This document shows, piece after piece, positions 10,601 through 20,800 of a DNA stretch of 64,000 nt (position 1 is its first letter; each line of letters starts with the position of its first letter). A program made the translations under genes and the position numbers. Where the stretch lies: assembly GCA_011620605.1 (NCBI GenBank), contig WOYW01000016.1, positions 1 through 64,000 of the forward strand. Direction: 5' to 3'. A model generated the notes under the pieces. That model was not told the origin of the DNA, did no database searches, and was given only the letters and a program-made list of their open reading frames with translations. Source of the DNA: Bacteroidales bacterium. GTDB taxonomy: Bacteria > Bacteroidota > Bacteroidia > Bacteroidales > UBA932.

Positions 10601-12682
10601 CTGCTGCCCGACAGCACCGGCATGGTCCCTGTCACTTTCAGAACGAACGGACTTTTGGGGACGTTCCGTATCCTTACCCTGGCTCACACCCCTGACGGGA
10701 AAAGTATCACAGCTGAAGACACCCTGCTGGTAAGAAAAGAAGTTATGGCCATGCCTTCTTTTCCTGCTTATCTAAGAGAACACGACCGTATAGAGCTGAC
10801 TGTTCCGGTTATCAACTTGACTTCATCTCCTGTGGAAGGGATTGCCTTTCTGAAAATTGGGGAAAACGAACAGGAAAAGCAGCCTGTCTGCCTGCTTCCT
10901 TCTGAAAGAATTATTTTTAACTGGGATTATACCACACCTCTGGTTGCGGATGACCGTGTACCCCTGGTGGAAATAACGGCAGGGTTCAAAAGTTCCCTCC
11001 ACAGTGATGCACAACAAAACATCCTTCCGGTATTGCCCATGAAAGAGCAGATAACCCGCGCCAGGACAAAGATACTTACCGGAGACGGCGTGGTTACACT
11101 GGTCAAACAAAATAAAGATTCACGGGCCACCCTGGATGTGACCACCCCGTTTATGGCAGCAGTCCGGGCCATCCCCTCGGTTTGCGAACCTTCGGGGAGC
11201 AACCTTACGGCATGGATCCCGGCTTTTTACGCAAACAACACCGGAGCCCGCTTGTTGCAGGAATTCCCCGGGATACTGCCTTCATTGGACAAAGTGCCTG
11301 AAGGACAAGCCTCGGCCTTTAAAAACAACGCCCGATTGACCGAGATCCTGATCTCACAAACGCCATGGGCGGATTACCCGGGACGCGAAGCAGATAGGAT
11401 CCGGCGCCTGAAACGGCTGGGTGATCCCCGTTACATGAGATCTTTCAATGAAAAAGCCCTGGAATATTTTGGTTCACTGCATCGGCCCGACGGAGGATTT
11501 TCCTGGTTCCCGGGAATGGAGAGTTCCTATACGCTGACTTTGTATTTCCTGGAGGTTACGGGCAATATGAAAGAAAACGGAGTCGTTACAGGGGAGGATG
11601 ATCGGTTACAGGTGCTTGCAGAAAAAGCCATTCATTATGCAGACAGTTTGTTTGCCAAACGTTACAGCGAAACCGCTGCCACCGAATTTACCCGGGATAT
11701 TTTGACGTATTTCTATGTACGCAGTGCCTTCCCGGAGATTCAGGCCAGCAAGGACGTTCAAAAAGTGACGGCACGTTATTCCGGCATCTTAAAAGAATCC
11801 TGGAAAGGAGCCACGGTTGCAGAAAAAGTATTTCTGGCAGTAATACTGGAAAGAACGGATCAACAAGAAGTGCTTGACCGGGTTTTATCGTCTCTCAGGG
11901 AATTTGCCGTATGTGATGCGGATCAGGGTTGCTATTTCCCGAATGCCTTGCCTTACGACGGCCTGATGTATTCGGAAATGAAAGTACATGCATTGTTGTT
12001 GCGTTTATTCAGAAACGATCCAAAAATCAGGAACGGACTGACCCGCTGGTTGCTGGACAGGAAAGAAAACCAGATATGGGAGTCCGGACCCTCAACCACC
12101 GATGTGATCCATGCCCTGCTTTATTACGGAAACGAGGATATTGCAGAGATGCCACGTTATGAGACACTTGTCCGGGGCACGACATATACAGTCAGAAACC
12201 GCTCCCGTGCAGAATTGTATGTAACCCTCTACGAACAAACCCTGGAAGACCTTCGTGAGGCCCAACCTTATGCCAACGGGATGGAGATCCGCCGGGCTTT
12301 TTACCGGTTGTCAGACAACGCGCTCATCACGGAAAAAGACACCCTTAAGCGGGGAGAACGCATCGTGGCGTGCTATTTTGTAACAAACGAACAAGCACGG
12401 AGTTTTGTCCAGATGAACGTGTCACATGCAGCCTGTCTGATCCCGGAATCCGAAACATCCGGATACCGGTGGAATGCTTCGGGTTCCTGGTACCGTGAGG
12501 TCAAAACCGGGTCAACAGAATTCTTTTTTCAAACCCTTTCCAGGGGAGAACATGTGATTGAAGAACGTTTTTACGTCACACAGACAGGTATTTTTCAACA
12601 GGGAAGTATCCGGGTAGAGTCCTTATTCGCTCCACGTTACAGGGGGTTTTCTTCGGGCAAAACCCTGGTGGTTGCCAACTGA
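7634..12682 (+). CDS. alpha-2-macroglobulin-family protein lacking the thioester motif
   Basis: A 1682-residue exported protein. ATG 7634, five bases after the HAD stop, opens a signal peptide ending about residue 20 (LPLAAGG). Residues 250-1000 are macroglobulin-like beta modules, including the extended LYGNQDTLFFKGIV segment typical of the bacterial MG domains. The C-terminal alpha/alpha domain begins near 1170. Where family members have GCxEQ followed by FYAN, this protein has VCEPSGSN (Cys1184), then WIPAFYAN, so the Gln partner of the thioester is missing. Family members trap or inhibit proteases in the periplasm; without the thioester, covalent capture is unlikely. Fourth gene of the CotH-protease-HAD operon. 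Confidence 0.82.
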   Translation: MKKYAGLLFLLLLPLAAGGQDADHPATALIRMREAFKLSALIPDYPRMLSLMDSMMLMETAIDRTARPHIFQTYQDYAPLFGKNAEGRLVHHLFLFTRFPEKRGKYGAELPAKPTEIYGIPASPYQNLLLNDPLVYPCYGLYQLALFVIEDYPALISLLEKGQGNVPYNLIAARYRQLLSSPVSGELKKAGLDSLLEQFPYTDPISYVYLEKARMLTEDRQYREALELSRKTYRRFPVSTVRESFSDMIEFLTQPSIDLQIKKQLYPGSKAEVIITRRNIKRYKLKILDGQGKRMSGKTHRYPDVPVYSAIRDTVFITVPPEGSFTIGIKKGKTNTRSSFYSGKVAAMFRTHRDTGYVYATDLQSGKPLQKVDVRFVNDVREPFLLHTDGFTPLDVRTGESFRLSVPSENTAVPDTFSVPINVCPWDFQYGEGEREITSAALFTDRKLYGNQDTLFFKGIVTKFKNGKCQPSAGENYTVVLRNNANYRDTLDTVHVQANNFGSFSGFFPPGSTRMNGSHSITFPGASAHIRIEEYTRPSFTLALSPVRQAYAFNDTIVQQGVVFNYAGFPLANTAVHCRVLFRSSFRPYYVHSKMSGNNEGLIYSDTLKTTAEGEFKLAFPALRPPGDTSLHGMLELEITAVDITGETQQKTVLLPVSGFRYTIHSNFLHQKEEVLNNILIREKEPYIRFFVKSSNGFDQDLPLTCHFLQNGDTVLTDILHSGQLYQPPWDSMRSGRWEITAGMDGAEPYSVSFFLLSLNDTLSPSDTALFFCPLAGEPPSFLLGTVEKPVYVLVEWYAGGSPISKNHLVLEPGMKTFSFPGLPAGDDPPELRLVAVRNGQYIEFRHRWEKPAEESLPLRFVSLRRNTEPYSLESFGIMLPKKENAEVLVSIFNKSTDRLTPNHFDYRPAREPYMPIPAIRHHFMDLSTSRSKTGSLPGLYYAAGRNAVASDMISQEKSDTKAVSQSADTGSEILVRSDFEETLAFLPHLLPDSTGMVPVTFRTNGLLGTFRILTLAHTPDGKSITAEDTLLVRKEVMAMPSFPAYLREHDRIELTVPVINLTSSPVEGIAFLKIGENEQEKQPVCLLPSERIIFNWDYTTPLVADDRVPLVEITAGFKSSLHSDAQQNILPVLPMKEQITRARTKILTGDGVVTLVKQNKDSRATLDVTTPFMAAVRAIPSVCEPSGSNLTAWIPAFYANNTGARLLQEFPGILPSLDKVPEGQASAFKNNARLTEILISQTPWADYPGREADRIRRLKRLGDPRYMRSFNEKALEYFGSLHRPDGGFSWFPGMESSYTLTLYFLEVTGNMKENGVVTGEDDRLQVLAEKAIHYADSLFAKRYSETAATEFTRDILTYFYVRSAFPEIQASKDVQKVTARYSGILKESWKGATVAEKVFLAVILERTDQQEVLDRVLSSLREFAVCDADQGCYFPNALPYDGLMYSEMKVHALLLRLFRNDPKIRNGLTRWLLDRKENQIWESGPSTTDVIHALLYYGNEDIAEMPRYETLVRGTTYTVRNRSRAELYVTLYEQTLEDLREAQPYANGMEIRRAFYRLSDNALITEKDTLKRGERIVACYFVTNEQARSFVQMNVSHAACLIPESETSGYRWNASGSWYREVKTGSTEFFFQTLSRGEHVIEERFYVTQTGIFQQGSIRVESLFAPRYRGFSSGKTLVVAN

Positions 12683-12741
12683 AGAAATGAATTTTTATTA
12701 AGAAAATACTGGTTCTGAGCTGTTAAATAGAAAAAAACGTA

Positions 12742-12764
12742 TATCTTTGCAGCCCCGTTTGGGG
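12742..12764 (+). promoter_or_regulatory. rpsO promoter -7 box and leader hairpin
   Basis: TATCTTTG at 12742-12749 is a good -7 box; the -33 position holds only a weak match. Three bases later CCCC GTTT GGGG (12753-12764) forms a short GC stem in the rpsO leader, a possible S15 autoregulation site by analogy with other bacteria. Confidence 0.6.
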
Positions 12765-12805
12765 TAAAACTTATTATTAACCACACTTAAAATCAATTGC
12801 TGACA

Positions 12806-13081
12806 ATGGCCGATTATTTAGATGCCCTGAAAAAGCAAGAGATTTTCGGACAGTACGGAACGTCTAATAAGGACACCGGATCTGCTGAAAGCCAGATCGC
12901 CTTATTTTCTTACCGTATCGCCCATCTTACCGAACACATGAAGTCCAACAAGAAGGACTACGGCACACAACGTGCATTGCTCCGTTTGGTAGGTAAACGT
13001 CGCCGCCTGCTGGATTATCTGAAGGCCAACGACATTGAGCGGTACCGTAATATTATTAAAGCGCTCAATCTCCGGAAATAG
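12806..13081 (+). CDS. rpsO: 30S ribosomal protein S15
   Basis: A 91-residue S15 that binds the central domain of 16S rRNA. The family core is plain: TGSAESQIALFSYRIAHLTEHMKSNKKD and LLRLVGKRRRLLDYL, written here as separate recognised blocks (residues about 22-50 and 58-75). ATG 12806 is preferred over an in-frame TTG at 12797 because it gives the usual N-terminus length. It precedes pnp, the classical rpsO-pnp order, but a terminator separates the two. Confidence 0.95.
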   Translation: MADYLDALKKQEIFGQYGTSNKDTGSAESQIALFSYRIAHLTEHMKSNKKDYGTQRALLRLVGKRRRLLDYLKANDIERYRNIIKALNLRK

Positions 13082-13122
13082 CTTACAAGGCGATGGGAGC
13101 GCGTCTCCCTCGCAAACCAAAC

Positions 13123-13161
13123 AAAGGCTGCACTCTCTCGTTGGAGATCAGCCTTTTTTTT
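13123..13161 (+). terminator. rho-independent terminator after rpsO
   Basis: AAAGGCTG at 13123-13130 pairs with CAGCC at 13149 onward, which runs into a T-tract of eight. The long loop can itself pair (CTCTC with GAGA). A second small hairpin, GGGAG/CTCCC, lies at 13095-13109. Confidence 0.8.
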
Positions 13162-13192
13162 GAATTTCTTAATTATTCCGGTCCAAATTAAC

Positions 13193-13261
13193 GCAATCCG
13201 GGGATCGGGATAAGCGGAATGGATAATTTTTAACAACCCCTTACAGGAAGGGGCGGATTGC
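13193..13261 (+). promoter_or_regulatory. structured leader of pnp
   Basis: An outer 8-bp perfect inverted repeat, GCAATCCG (13193-13200) with CGGATTGC (13254-13261), encloses an inner hairpin CCCCTT-ACAGG-AAGGGG (13237-13253) that abuts the outer arm. The structure ends 14 nt before the pnp ATG. In enterobacteria a pnp leader stem is the site of RNase III/PNPase autoregulation; a similar role here is an inference. Confidence 0.6.
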
Positions 13262-13275
13262 AGATGAAATAATAA

Positions 13276-15498
13276 ATGAAGATCATTAAGAAGGTCATTA
13301 CATTGGATGATGGCCGCACTATTGAGATCGAAACCGGGAAACTGGCCAAGCAGGCCGACGGTTCGGTAGTAGTAAAAATGGGGGGCACCATGCTTTTGGC
13401 AGCTGTCACCTGTGCAAAAGAAGCAAAGCCCGATACGGACTTTATGCCTCTTTCTGTTGATTACAAAGAAAAATTTGCCGCTGCCGGAAGGTATCCGGGC
13501 GGATTTATGAAACGGGAAGGACGTCCTTCCGATTATGAGATCCTGATCTCACGTTTGATCGACCGTGCTCTCAGACCCCTCTTTCCGGAAGATTTCCACG
13601 CAGATGTATTTGTAAACGTCTTTCTGGTATCTGCCGAGAAAGATATCATGCCCGATGCCCTGGCCGGACTGGCTGCTTCGGCAGCTTTGGCCGTAAGTGA
13701 TATTCCTTTCAACGGACCCATTTCAGAGGTTCGAGTTGGCCGTATAAACGGGGAATTTGTGATCAATCCTTCGTTCAACCAACTGAAGGAAGCCGATTTG
13801 GACATCATTGTAGGAGCCACTTATGACAACATCATGATGGTAGAAGGCGAGATGAAAGAGGTCAGCGAAGCCGTTATGTTGGAAGCTATTAAGTTTGCGC
13901 ATCAGGAGATCAAAAAACACTGCAAGATGCAGATGGAACTGACGGAGGAAACCGGCAAAACCGTAAAACGCGAGTATTGCCACGAGGATAACGACGAAGA
14001 ACTGCGCAAAGCCGTAGAAGCTTTCTGTTACGACCGTTGCTACGCCATTGCCAAATCAGGTGATGACAAGCAAACCCGCACCGAAGCCTTTGATGCGTTG
14101 AAAGAAGAATTCATAGAAACCATTCCCGAAGAAGAAAGGGAAGAAAAAGCCATGATGGTGGCACGTTATTATCACGATGTGGAAAAAAGGGCTATGCGCC
14201 GCATGATCCTGGATGAAGGTATCCGTCTGGACGGTCGTTCCACCAGCGATATCCGCCCCATATGGTGCGAAGTAGACTACCTGCCCATGGCACACGGTTC
14301 TGCCGTTTTCACACGCGGAGAAACCCAATCACTGACTACCGTTACCCTGGGAACCAAGCTCGACATGAAAGAAATGGACGAAGTCCTCATACAAGGTACC
14401 GAACAATTTGTACTGCATTACAATTTCCCTCCCTTCTCAACAGGCGACGCCAGGCCCAGCCGCGGTGTAGGCCGTCGCGAAGTCGGACATGGCAACCTGG
14501 CACACCGTGCCCTGAAAACAATGGTCCCTGTAGGAGAAGAGAATCCTTATGCGATCCGTGTGGTATCGGATATCCTGGAATCAAACGGCTCCTCTTCCAT
14601 GGCCACGGTTTGTGCCGGTACACTGGCTTTGATGGATGCCGGGGTAAAACTAAAAAAACCTGTATCGGGAATAGCCATGGGCCTGATCACCGATGCCGGC
14701 AACAAGAAATTTGCCATTTTGTCCGACATTCTGGGTGATGAAGACCACCTGGGCGATATGGACTTCAAGGTAACAGGAACCCGTGAAGGGATCACAGCTA
14801 CCCAGATGGACATCAAAGTTGACGGGCTTCCCTACGAAATACTGGAACAGGCTTTGGAACAGGCCCGCCAGGGAAGGCTTCATATCATGGACGAAATGAT
14901 GAAGACCATTTCAGAACCCCGTGCCGAGTACAAACCTCACGTTCCCCGTATTGTACAGATCACCATACCCAACACCTTCATTGGAGCCGTTATCGGAACA
15001 GGAGGTAAGGTTATCCAGGAGATCCAGAAGACAACCGGAACAACTATCACCATTACCGAACAGGGTGACTTTGGAATTATTGACATTTTCGGTGAAAACA
15101 AGGAAGGCATGGATGCCGCCCTGGCAACCATAAAAGCCATTACCACCGTTCCGGAAGTCGGTGAAGTATATACCGGCAAAGTGGTCTCGATCCTTGAATT
15201 CGGAGCGTTCGTGGAAATACTTCCAGGGAAAGAAGGACTTCTGCACATATCCGAACTCGACTGGAAGAAAGTGGACAAAGTGGAAGATGTAGTAAAAGTT
15301 GGCGAAGAAGTAACCGTGAAACTGCTTGAAGTTGATGAAAGAAGCGGTAAACTGCGTCTTTCCCGTAAGGCTTTGATAGAAAAGCCCGAAGGTTACGTAG
15401 AGCCCGAACGCAGACCACGTCCTTCCAACGGAGACCGGAACAACCGCGGTTACTCACGCGGCAATGACCGGAACAACTCCCGGGGCAGAGGCAGATAG
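13276..15498 (+). CDS. pnp: polyribonucleotide nucleotidyltransferase (PNPase)
   Basis: A 740-residue phosphorolytic 3'-5' exoribonuclease. Two RNase PH-like domains (about 10-140 and 325-460) are joined by an alpha-helical linker. The second holds the [19 protein letters not shown] block and the catalytic [15 protein letters not shown] block. A KH domain (about 560-615, [12 protein letters not shown]) and an S1 domain (about 630-700, [21 protein letters not shown] split over two strands) follow. The last 30 residues are an Arg/Asn/Gly-rich tail ([13 protein letters not shown]). The stop TAG merges with a large 3' hairpin element. Confidence 0.97.
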   Translation: MKIIKKVITLDDGRTIEIETGKLAKQADGSVVVKMGGTMLLAAVTCAKEAKPDTDFMPLSVDYKEKFAAAGRYPGGFMKREGRPSDYEILISRLIDRALRPLFPEDFHADVFVNVFLVSAEKDIMPDALAGLAASAALAVSDIPFNGPISEVRVGRINGEFVINPSFNQLKEADLDIIVGATYDNIMMVEGEMKEVSEAVMLEAIKFAHQEIKKHCKMQMELTEETGKTVKREYCHEDNDEELRKAVEAFCYDRCYAIAKSGDDKQTRTEAFDALKEEFIETIPEEEREEKAMMVARYYHDVEKRAMRRMILDEGIRLDGRSTSDIRPIWCEVDYLPMAHGSAVFTRGETQSLTTVTLGTKLDMKEMDEVLIQGTEQFVLHYNFPPFSTGDARPSRGVGRREVGHGNLAHRALKTMVPVGEENPYAIRVVSDILESNGSSSMATVCAGTLALMDAGVKLKKPVSGIAMGLITDAGNKKFAILSDILGDEDHLGDMDFKVTGTREGITATQMDIKVDGLPYEILEQALEQARQGRLHIMDEMMKTISEPRAEYKPHVPRIVQITIPNTFIGAVIGTGGKVIQEIQKTTGTTITITEQGDFGIIDIFGENKEGMDAALATIKAITTVPEVGEVYTGKVVSILEFGAFVEILPGKEGLLHISELDWKKVDKVEDVVKVGEEVTVKLLEVDERSGKLRLSRKALIEKPEGYVEPERRPRPSNGDRNNRGYSRGNDRNNSRGRGR

Positions 15499-15616
15499 TG
15501 CAACGCACACTTTATTCTTTTCGCTGATTTTCAGCGATTTATAAAAAAGCACCCCTAGGGGTGCTTTTTTTTATCTGCCTGGCTATCAGGCAGAAGAATA
15601 AAGTGTGCGTTGCACT
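15497..15616. terminator. cloverleaf-like bidirectional terminator between pnp and GH92
   Basis: A 23-bp perfect inverted repeat (15497-15519 with 15594-15616) encloses three hairpins: CGCTGA/TCAGCG at 15522-15536, the intrinsic terminator AAAAAAGCACCCC/GGGGTGCTTTTTT at 15543-15570, and CTGCCTG/CAGGCAG at 15575-15593. The left arm begins inside the pnp TAG stop, and the right arm ends at the first base of the GH92 TGA stop on the other strand, so each gene is followed directly by the same sequence GTGCAACGCACACTTTATTC. Confidence 0.9.
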
Positions 15617-17790
15617 CAAATCTGCATCCGGAATTCCAAAATGCCCCCCGCCATAATGTCTTTAAAATCTATATAAAACTTGTCGTAGGGTTGTCCGTTC
15701 AGGCGTATACTTTTAATGCGGTAGTTTTCCGGACTGTTGTCATGAACTATTATTGTAAAGGTTTTACCCTCTCCTACCTGAATGACGGCCTTATCCATAA
15801 GGGGTGAGCCAAACACATAGCGGCCGCCGGCAGGTTCCACCTGGTAAAAGCCCAGGGCCGAGAGAATATACCAGGCAGACATCTGGCCTACATCTTCATT
15901 CCCGGATAACCCGTCCGTGGCATCCCGGTACAGGGTTGTAAGTATCTGACGGACCCTGGAGGCGGTTTTTTCCGGGTGCCCGGCATACGCATACATATAC
16001 GCTATATGATGACTCGGCTCGTTGCCGTGGGCATACTGACCTATCAGGCCCGAGATGTCGGGAGAGGCATCTTCACCCAGGTCTCCTTCCACTACAAAAA
16101 GGGAATCGAGCTTTGTCAAAAAGGCTTCGCGGCTTCCGAACAGTTCTATTAGGCCGGGAACATCATGAGGAACAAGCCAGGTATACTGCCAGGCATTCCC
16201 CTCGGTATAATCGTCTTCCCGGTGAGAAGAACGAAAAGGAGAGAACGGTTCTCTGAACTTTCCGGTGGAAGAACGTGCCCGCATAAAACCGGTGACAGGA
16301 TCAAATAAATGGACGAATGCTTTGCTGCGTTGTGTAAACAATTTTTCTCCCAGTGAATCGTTTAGCATAGTCGCCACCTGCGCCACGCTCCAGTCGGCCG
16401 GGGCGTATTCCAGGGTTTTGGCCACAGTCTCGTGTGCCGGGTCTTTATCATAGGGAATGTACCCGTATTCTTTGTACCATTCCAGGCCCCTTTCGTCCAA
16501 TAAGGCAGATTCTTTCATGGCTTGATAGGCACGGGCCGGATCACTTACAAATCCTTTCAGTACCAGGTCTGCCAGAACGGGAATGCCCGGGTTCCCTACC
16601 ATACAATCTGTTTCGTTACCCATCAAGTGCCATACAGGGAGTTTTCCCTGTTTATCAAAGATATCCATCATGGTCATCGCATAATCTTCCATTTTTTCCG
16701 GGTGTATGATGGTGGCAAGCGGATGAGCCGCGCGGTAAGTATCCCATAATGAGAATGTTGTGTATTTTATAAAGCCGTCAGGATAGTCGTGGTCACAGAA
16801 AAGGGAAGGGGCTATCATGGTGTGATAGAGTGCTGTATAAAAAATCCTTTTGTAGGATTCATTTTCGGTTTCGTAATGAATTTTTGCCAGTTCCCTGTTC
16901 CAGGCTTTATCGGCATCTGAACGAACTCCGTCAAAATCCCAGCCCGGCAATTCCGCCTGCAGGTTTTCCGCTGCTTTTTCCATACTTACAGGCGACAAGG
17001 CCACTTTAATCAATACCGTCCCGTCGGGTGGAAGATCGGGCAACACTCTGGCATAAGACCTGAGGGCAGTAATACTGTCACCGCCAAACCGAGCGGTTCC
17101 GTCAAACATTTCTACCCCTTTCAGAGGAACTGAAAATTCTGCGGTAAAGTATACCTCCTGGTGCCGGGCCCAACCCGTCGAAACCCGATACCCTTTAACG
17201 GTCCGGTCACCGTCCCATTCCAGGTGTCCTTCAACGGGACTGTCCCATCCTATGCCGTGCTCCAGATCAATGACCACACTTTTTTGGACAGAATCCCGGG
17301 GAAAAGTATACCGGTGAAACGCCACCCGGGGCGTTGCCGTCAATTGGGCCCGGATCCCCGATCCTTCCAGTTTCACGGAATAATAACCGGGCCTGACCGT
17401 TTCTTTGTCGTGCGTAAATAAGGCACACAATCCTTCGCGATCGGTCCGGACCTCCCCGGCAACGGGCATCAGCAAGATATCTCCCAGATCCCCTATTCCC
17501 GTTCCGCTCAAATGCATCTGGGCAAAACCTATGATGGTGGAGTCTGAATAATGGTACCCCGAACACCAGTCCCAGCCCTGGTTGTACTGAACAGGACCGG
17601 CCTGGACCATACCAAATGGGACGTTGGCCCCTACAAAGACATGACCGTGTCCTCCGCTCCCTATCAATGGGGCCACGTATTGAGTCAAAGAAACTGCATT
17701 TTGGTCCGGGGTGTTGTTTTGATCACAAGCCATTATCAGGACAACAGCAGGGATAATAAACAAATGTATAAAAAACAAACGGGTCTTCAT
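15616..17790 (-). CDS. GH92 alpha-mannosidase lipoprotein
   Basis: A 724-residue calcium-dependent exo-alpha-mannosidase of the type that trims alpha-1,2/1,3-mannose from N-glycans or mannan. ATG 17790 begins the signal peptide, with lipobox VLIMAC (Cys about 22); an upstream in-frame codon gives no better signal. GH92 hallmarks include the early GSGGHGHVFVGANVPFG region, EGNAWQYTWLVPHDVPGL, GNEPSHHIAYMYAYAG and GNEDVGQMSAWYILSALG, the last two providing the catalytic and calcium contacts. It diverges from the GH2 and GH95 genes. Confidence 0.93.
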   Translation of the reverse strand: MKTRLFFIHLFIIPAVVLIMACDQNNTPDQNAVSLTQYVAPLIGSGGHGHVFVGANVPFGMVQAGPVQYNQGWDWCSGYHYSDSTIIGFAQMHLSGTGIGDLGDILLMPVAGEVRTDREGLCALFTHDKETVRPGYYSVKLEGSGIRAQLTATPRVAFHRYTFPRDSVQKSVVIDLEHGIGWDSPVEGHLEWDGDRTVKGYRVSTGWARHQEVYFTAEFSVPLKGVEMFDGTARFGGDSITALRSYARVLPDLPPDGTVLIKVALSPVSMEKAAENLQAELPGWDFDGVRSDADKAWNRELAKIHYETENESYKRIFYTALYHTMIAPSLFCDHDYPDGFIKYTTFSLWDTYRAAHPLATIIHPEKMEDYAMTMMDIFDKQGKLPVWHLMGNETDCMVGNPGIPVLADLVLKGFVSDPARAYQAMKESALLDERGLEWYKEYGYIPYDKDPAHETVAKTLEYAPADWSVAQVATMLNDSLGEKLFTQRSKAFVHLFDPVTGFMRARSSTGKFREPFSPFRSSHREDDYTEGNAWQYTWLVPHDVPGLIELFGSREAFLTKLDSLFVVEGDLGEDASPDISGLIGQYAHGNEPSHHIAYMYAYAGHPEKTASRVRQILTTLYRDATDGLSGNEDVGQMSAWYILSALGFYQVEPAGGRYVFGSPLMDKAVIQVGEGKTFTIIVHDNSPENYRIKSIRLNGQPYDKFYIDFKDIMAGGILEFRMQI

Positions 17791-17827
17791 GCTTAAAATT
17801 TGTACCAAGATAAGGAATTCCGTGAAG

Positions 17828-17858
17828 TTTGGCTTTTTTCATTTTTCAAGTAACTTTA
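17828..17858 (+). promoter_or_regulatory. promoter of the GH2-GH95 operon
   Basis: TTTG (17828-17831), a 19-nt spacer, then TAACTTTA (17851-17858) matches the Bacteroidota -33/-7 arrangement with one mismatch. The start codon of the GH2 gene lies 16 nt downstream. Confidence 0.65.
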
Positions 17859-17874
17859 CGAAAATATTGCTACA

Positions 17875-20800
17875 ATGATGAATAAATACAGTCTGATAGC
17901 CTGTATGGGCTTATGGGCATTTTTTCTTGCAGGATGCCAGTCTAATGAATCCTACACAAAAGGTATTGGCATTTATCCTGGCGATCCGGCAGAGGATCTC
18001 TCTCCGAAACTTGTAACAGATAATGATCAATACGGTAATGTGGCCCTCAACCGGATCACGTATCATTCTTCCGCATTTGATTACAACCTTACCGGACAGT
18101 TGGCAACAGACGGCATCAAAGCCGTTTCGGGCCCCTCTTTCATAAACGTTTCTTCGCAAAACGGGAACTTGAAAAAGCGGGAAAAAGGATGGCTGTTCGA
18201 TTTTAAAGTAAATTCGGTATACCAGACGACCGGAGAAAATATTATTATCATGCTGGAACTTGAAGGAAGGGTTCCTGTTGTAACACGTATGGACCTGAAG
18301 GGATCCCTGATCTATCAACCCGGAAAAAGATCCCGGTACCAAATTTTGTGTTACGGTTCGTCAGACGGAAAAGAATGGGATCTGGTCAAAAGTGAAAAAG
18401 GCAGCGGATTCCCCGGCACGGAACGCCCCAATCCTTACGCACAATGGGCAGGTATACCCCAACCTTCCGTCCCTGAAGGACCACAGCCTTCTTATCAGTT
18501 TTCTTTCTCGCCTCCCCGGCCGGAACGCATCATTGAGCAGTCTTATCAGTTCAATCAACCGGTTCAGTATAAATTTTACAAAATTGAATTCCATGTTCCC
18601 GGTGCAGATGAATGGACTTTTTCCGACTGGGATTTCTTCCATAATGACAGGGCGGTAACGATATCGCCTTCCGTGGATTTCCACAGTGCCTGGATGAGTG
18701 CCGGAAGCGGCAATGAATGGCTTATGGTAGACCTGGGGACCATTTCCACTGTTGACAGCATTGCCCTGCACTGGATAAACAAGGCAGTCAAAGGAACTTT
18801 GCAAGGATCCCCGGACAACAGTAACTGGACGCAAATGGCATCACTTCCCGGAGGTGAAGACCCCTTGGATATCATCAAACTACAAACCCCTGCAAAAGTA
18901 AGATTTCTGAAGCTTTGCACGGAAGAATCCATAAACGGGGAACGTTATGTTTTAACCGAACTGGAGGCTTTCGGCACTGGATCCGTAAAACCTGTTCCGA
19001 AAGCCAGGAACAACCCTTCCGCAAACAAGATCTCTCTCAACGGGGGTGACTGGAAATTACAACGCAGTTCCCTGGTTTCCGAAACCGGACAGGTTATCTC
19101 CAGGATAGACTACACAACCACTGAAAAATGGATAACGGCCACGGTTCCAGGAACAGTTCTTACCAGCTACATGAATGCAGGAGCGATCCCGGATCCCAAT
19201 TACGGCGACAACCAGGTTCAGATATCTGAATCTTTCTTCAACTCTGATTTTTGGTACAGAACCACATTTTTCGTACCTGAAAATTTCAACCGGGAAAAAC
19301 TTTTCCTAAACTTTGACGGAATTAACTGGAAAGCTCCCGTTTATCTGAACGGGGTGAGAATTGGTCGTATACGCGGGGCCTTTACACGCGGGAAATTTGA
19401 CGTTACCAAATACATTATCCCCGGGGCAGATAATGTGCTTGCTGTAAAGATCAGAAAAAACAGGCATTTTGGCGAAGTTAAAGAACAAAACGCACAGAGT
19501 CCTGATCAGAATGGGGGCATCCTGGGAGCCGACAATCCCACTTTTCATGCTTCCATAGGATGGGACTGGATCCCCACCATACGGGGAAGAAACATCGGGA
19601 TCTGGAACGATGTGTTCCTGACAACTACCGGTCCTGTCAGCCTGGATGATCCCTTAGTACAGACCTTTTTACCGTTACCGGATACGACCCGGGCGGACAT
19701 AAGCATTGAAGCCACCCTGAAGAATTACCGCGACGAATTTGTCCTGGGCTCTTTAAAGGGATCTTATGGAAACGTTCCTTTTACCGTGGAAGTAGGCCTG
19801 GAACCGGGAGAGACACGCACCGTTACCACAAGGATAGCAGTGGAAAACCCCAAATTATGGTGGCCGAAAGGATACGGAGCTCCCAACCTGTACCCCGTAA
19901 CCATGGAATTCCATCTGGACGGGATAAAGTCGGACAGTGTATCTTTCTTCTCCGGTGTCAGGCAAATGGATTTTGATGAAAACAACGGGATCCTTTCCCT
20001 GTATATCAACGGCCGCCGTTTTATAGGCCGGGGAGGAAACTGGGGATTTTCCGAATCTAACCTGAACTACCGTGCCCGTGAATACGACATTGCCGTAGCC
20101 TATCATGCCGACATGAATTTTACCATGATCCGTAACTGGGTGGGCCAGACAGGAGATGATGAGTTCTACCAGGCTTGTGACCGTCACGGCATTATGGTCT
20201 GGCAGGATTTCTGGCTGGCCAATCCCTGGGACGGCCCGGATCCTTACGATGAAAAGATGTTCATGCAAAATGCGGAAGATATGGTACGCCGGATCCGGAA
20301 TCATCCTTCCATAGCTATTTATGTGGGGCGAAACGAAGGATTCCCTCCCAAAACGCTGGACGATGCATTGCGTGAAATGATCTCCCGACTTCATCCCGGG
20401 ATCCATTATATATCGCATTCATCGGCCGGAGTGGTCAGTGGCGGCGGACCATACCGTGCTCTACCCGTAAGGGATTATTACCTGCTGTACGGTAAAGACC
20501 GTATGCACAGTGAACGCGGTATGCCCAACGTCATGAACTACGAAAGCCTGGTACAAACCATGCCCGCTGAAACCCTCTGGCCTCATAACGACATGTGGGG
20601 ACTGCACGATTTCTGTCTGGAAGGGGCCCAGGGAGCCGCTTCATTCATGGAATTTGTGGAAAAATCTTTCGGTCCAGTAAAAGATGCCAAAGAATTTTCC
20701 GAATATGCCCAATGGATCAATTACAACGGATACCGGGGTATGTTTGAAGGCAGAAGCGAATTCAGAAGGGGCTTGCTGTTATGGATGAGTCATCCTGCAT

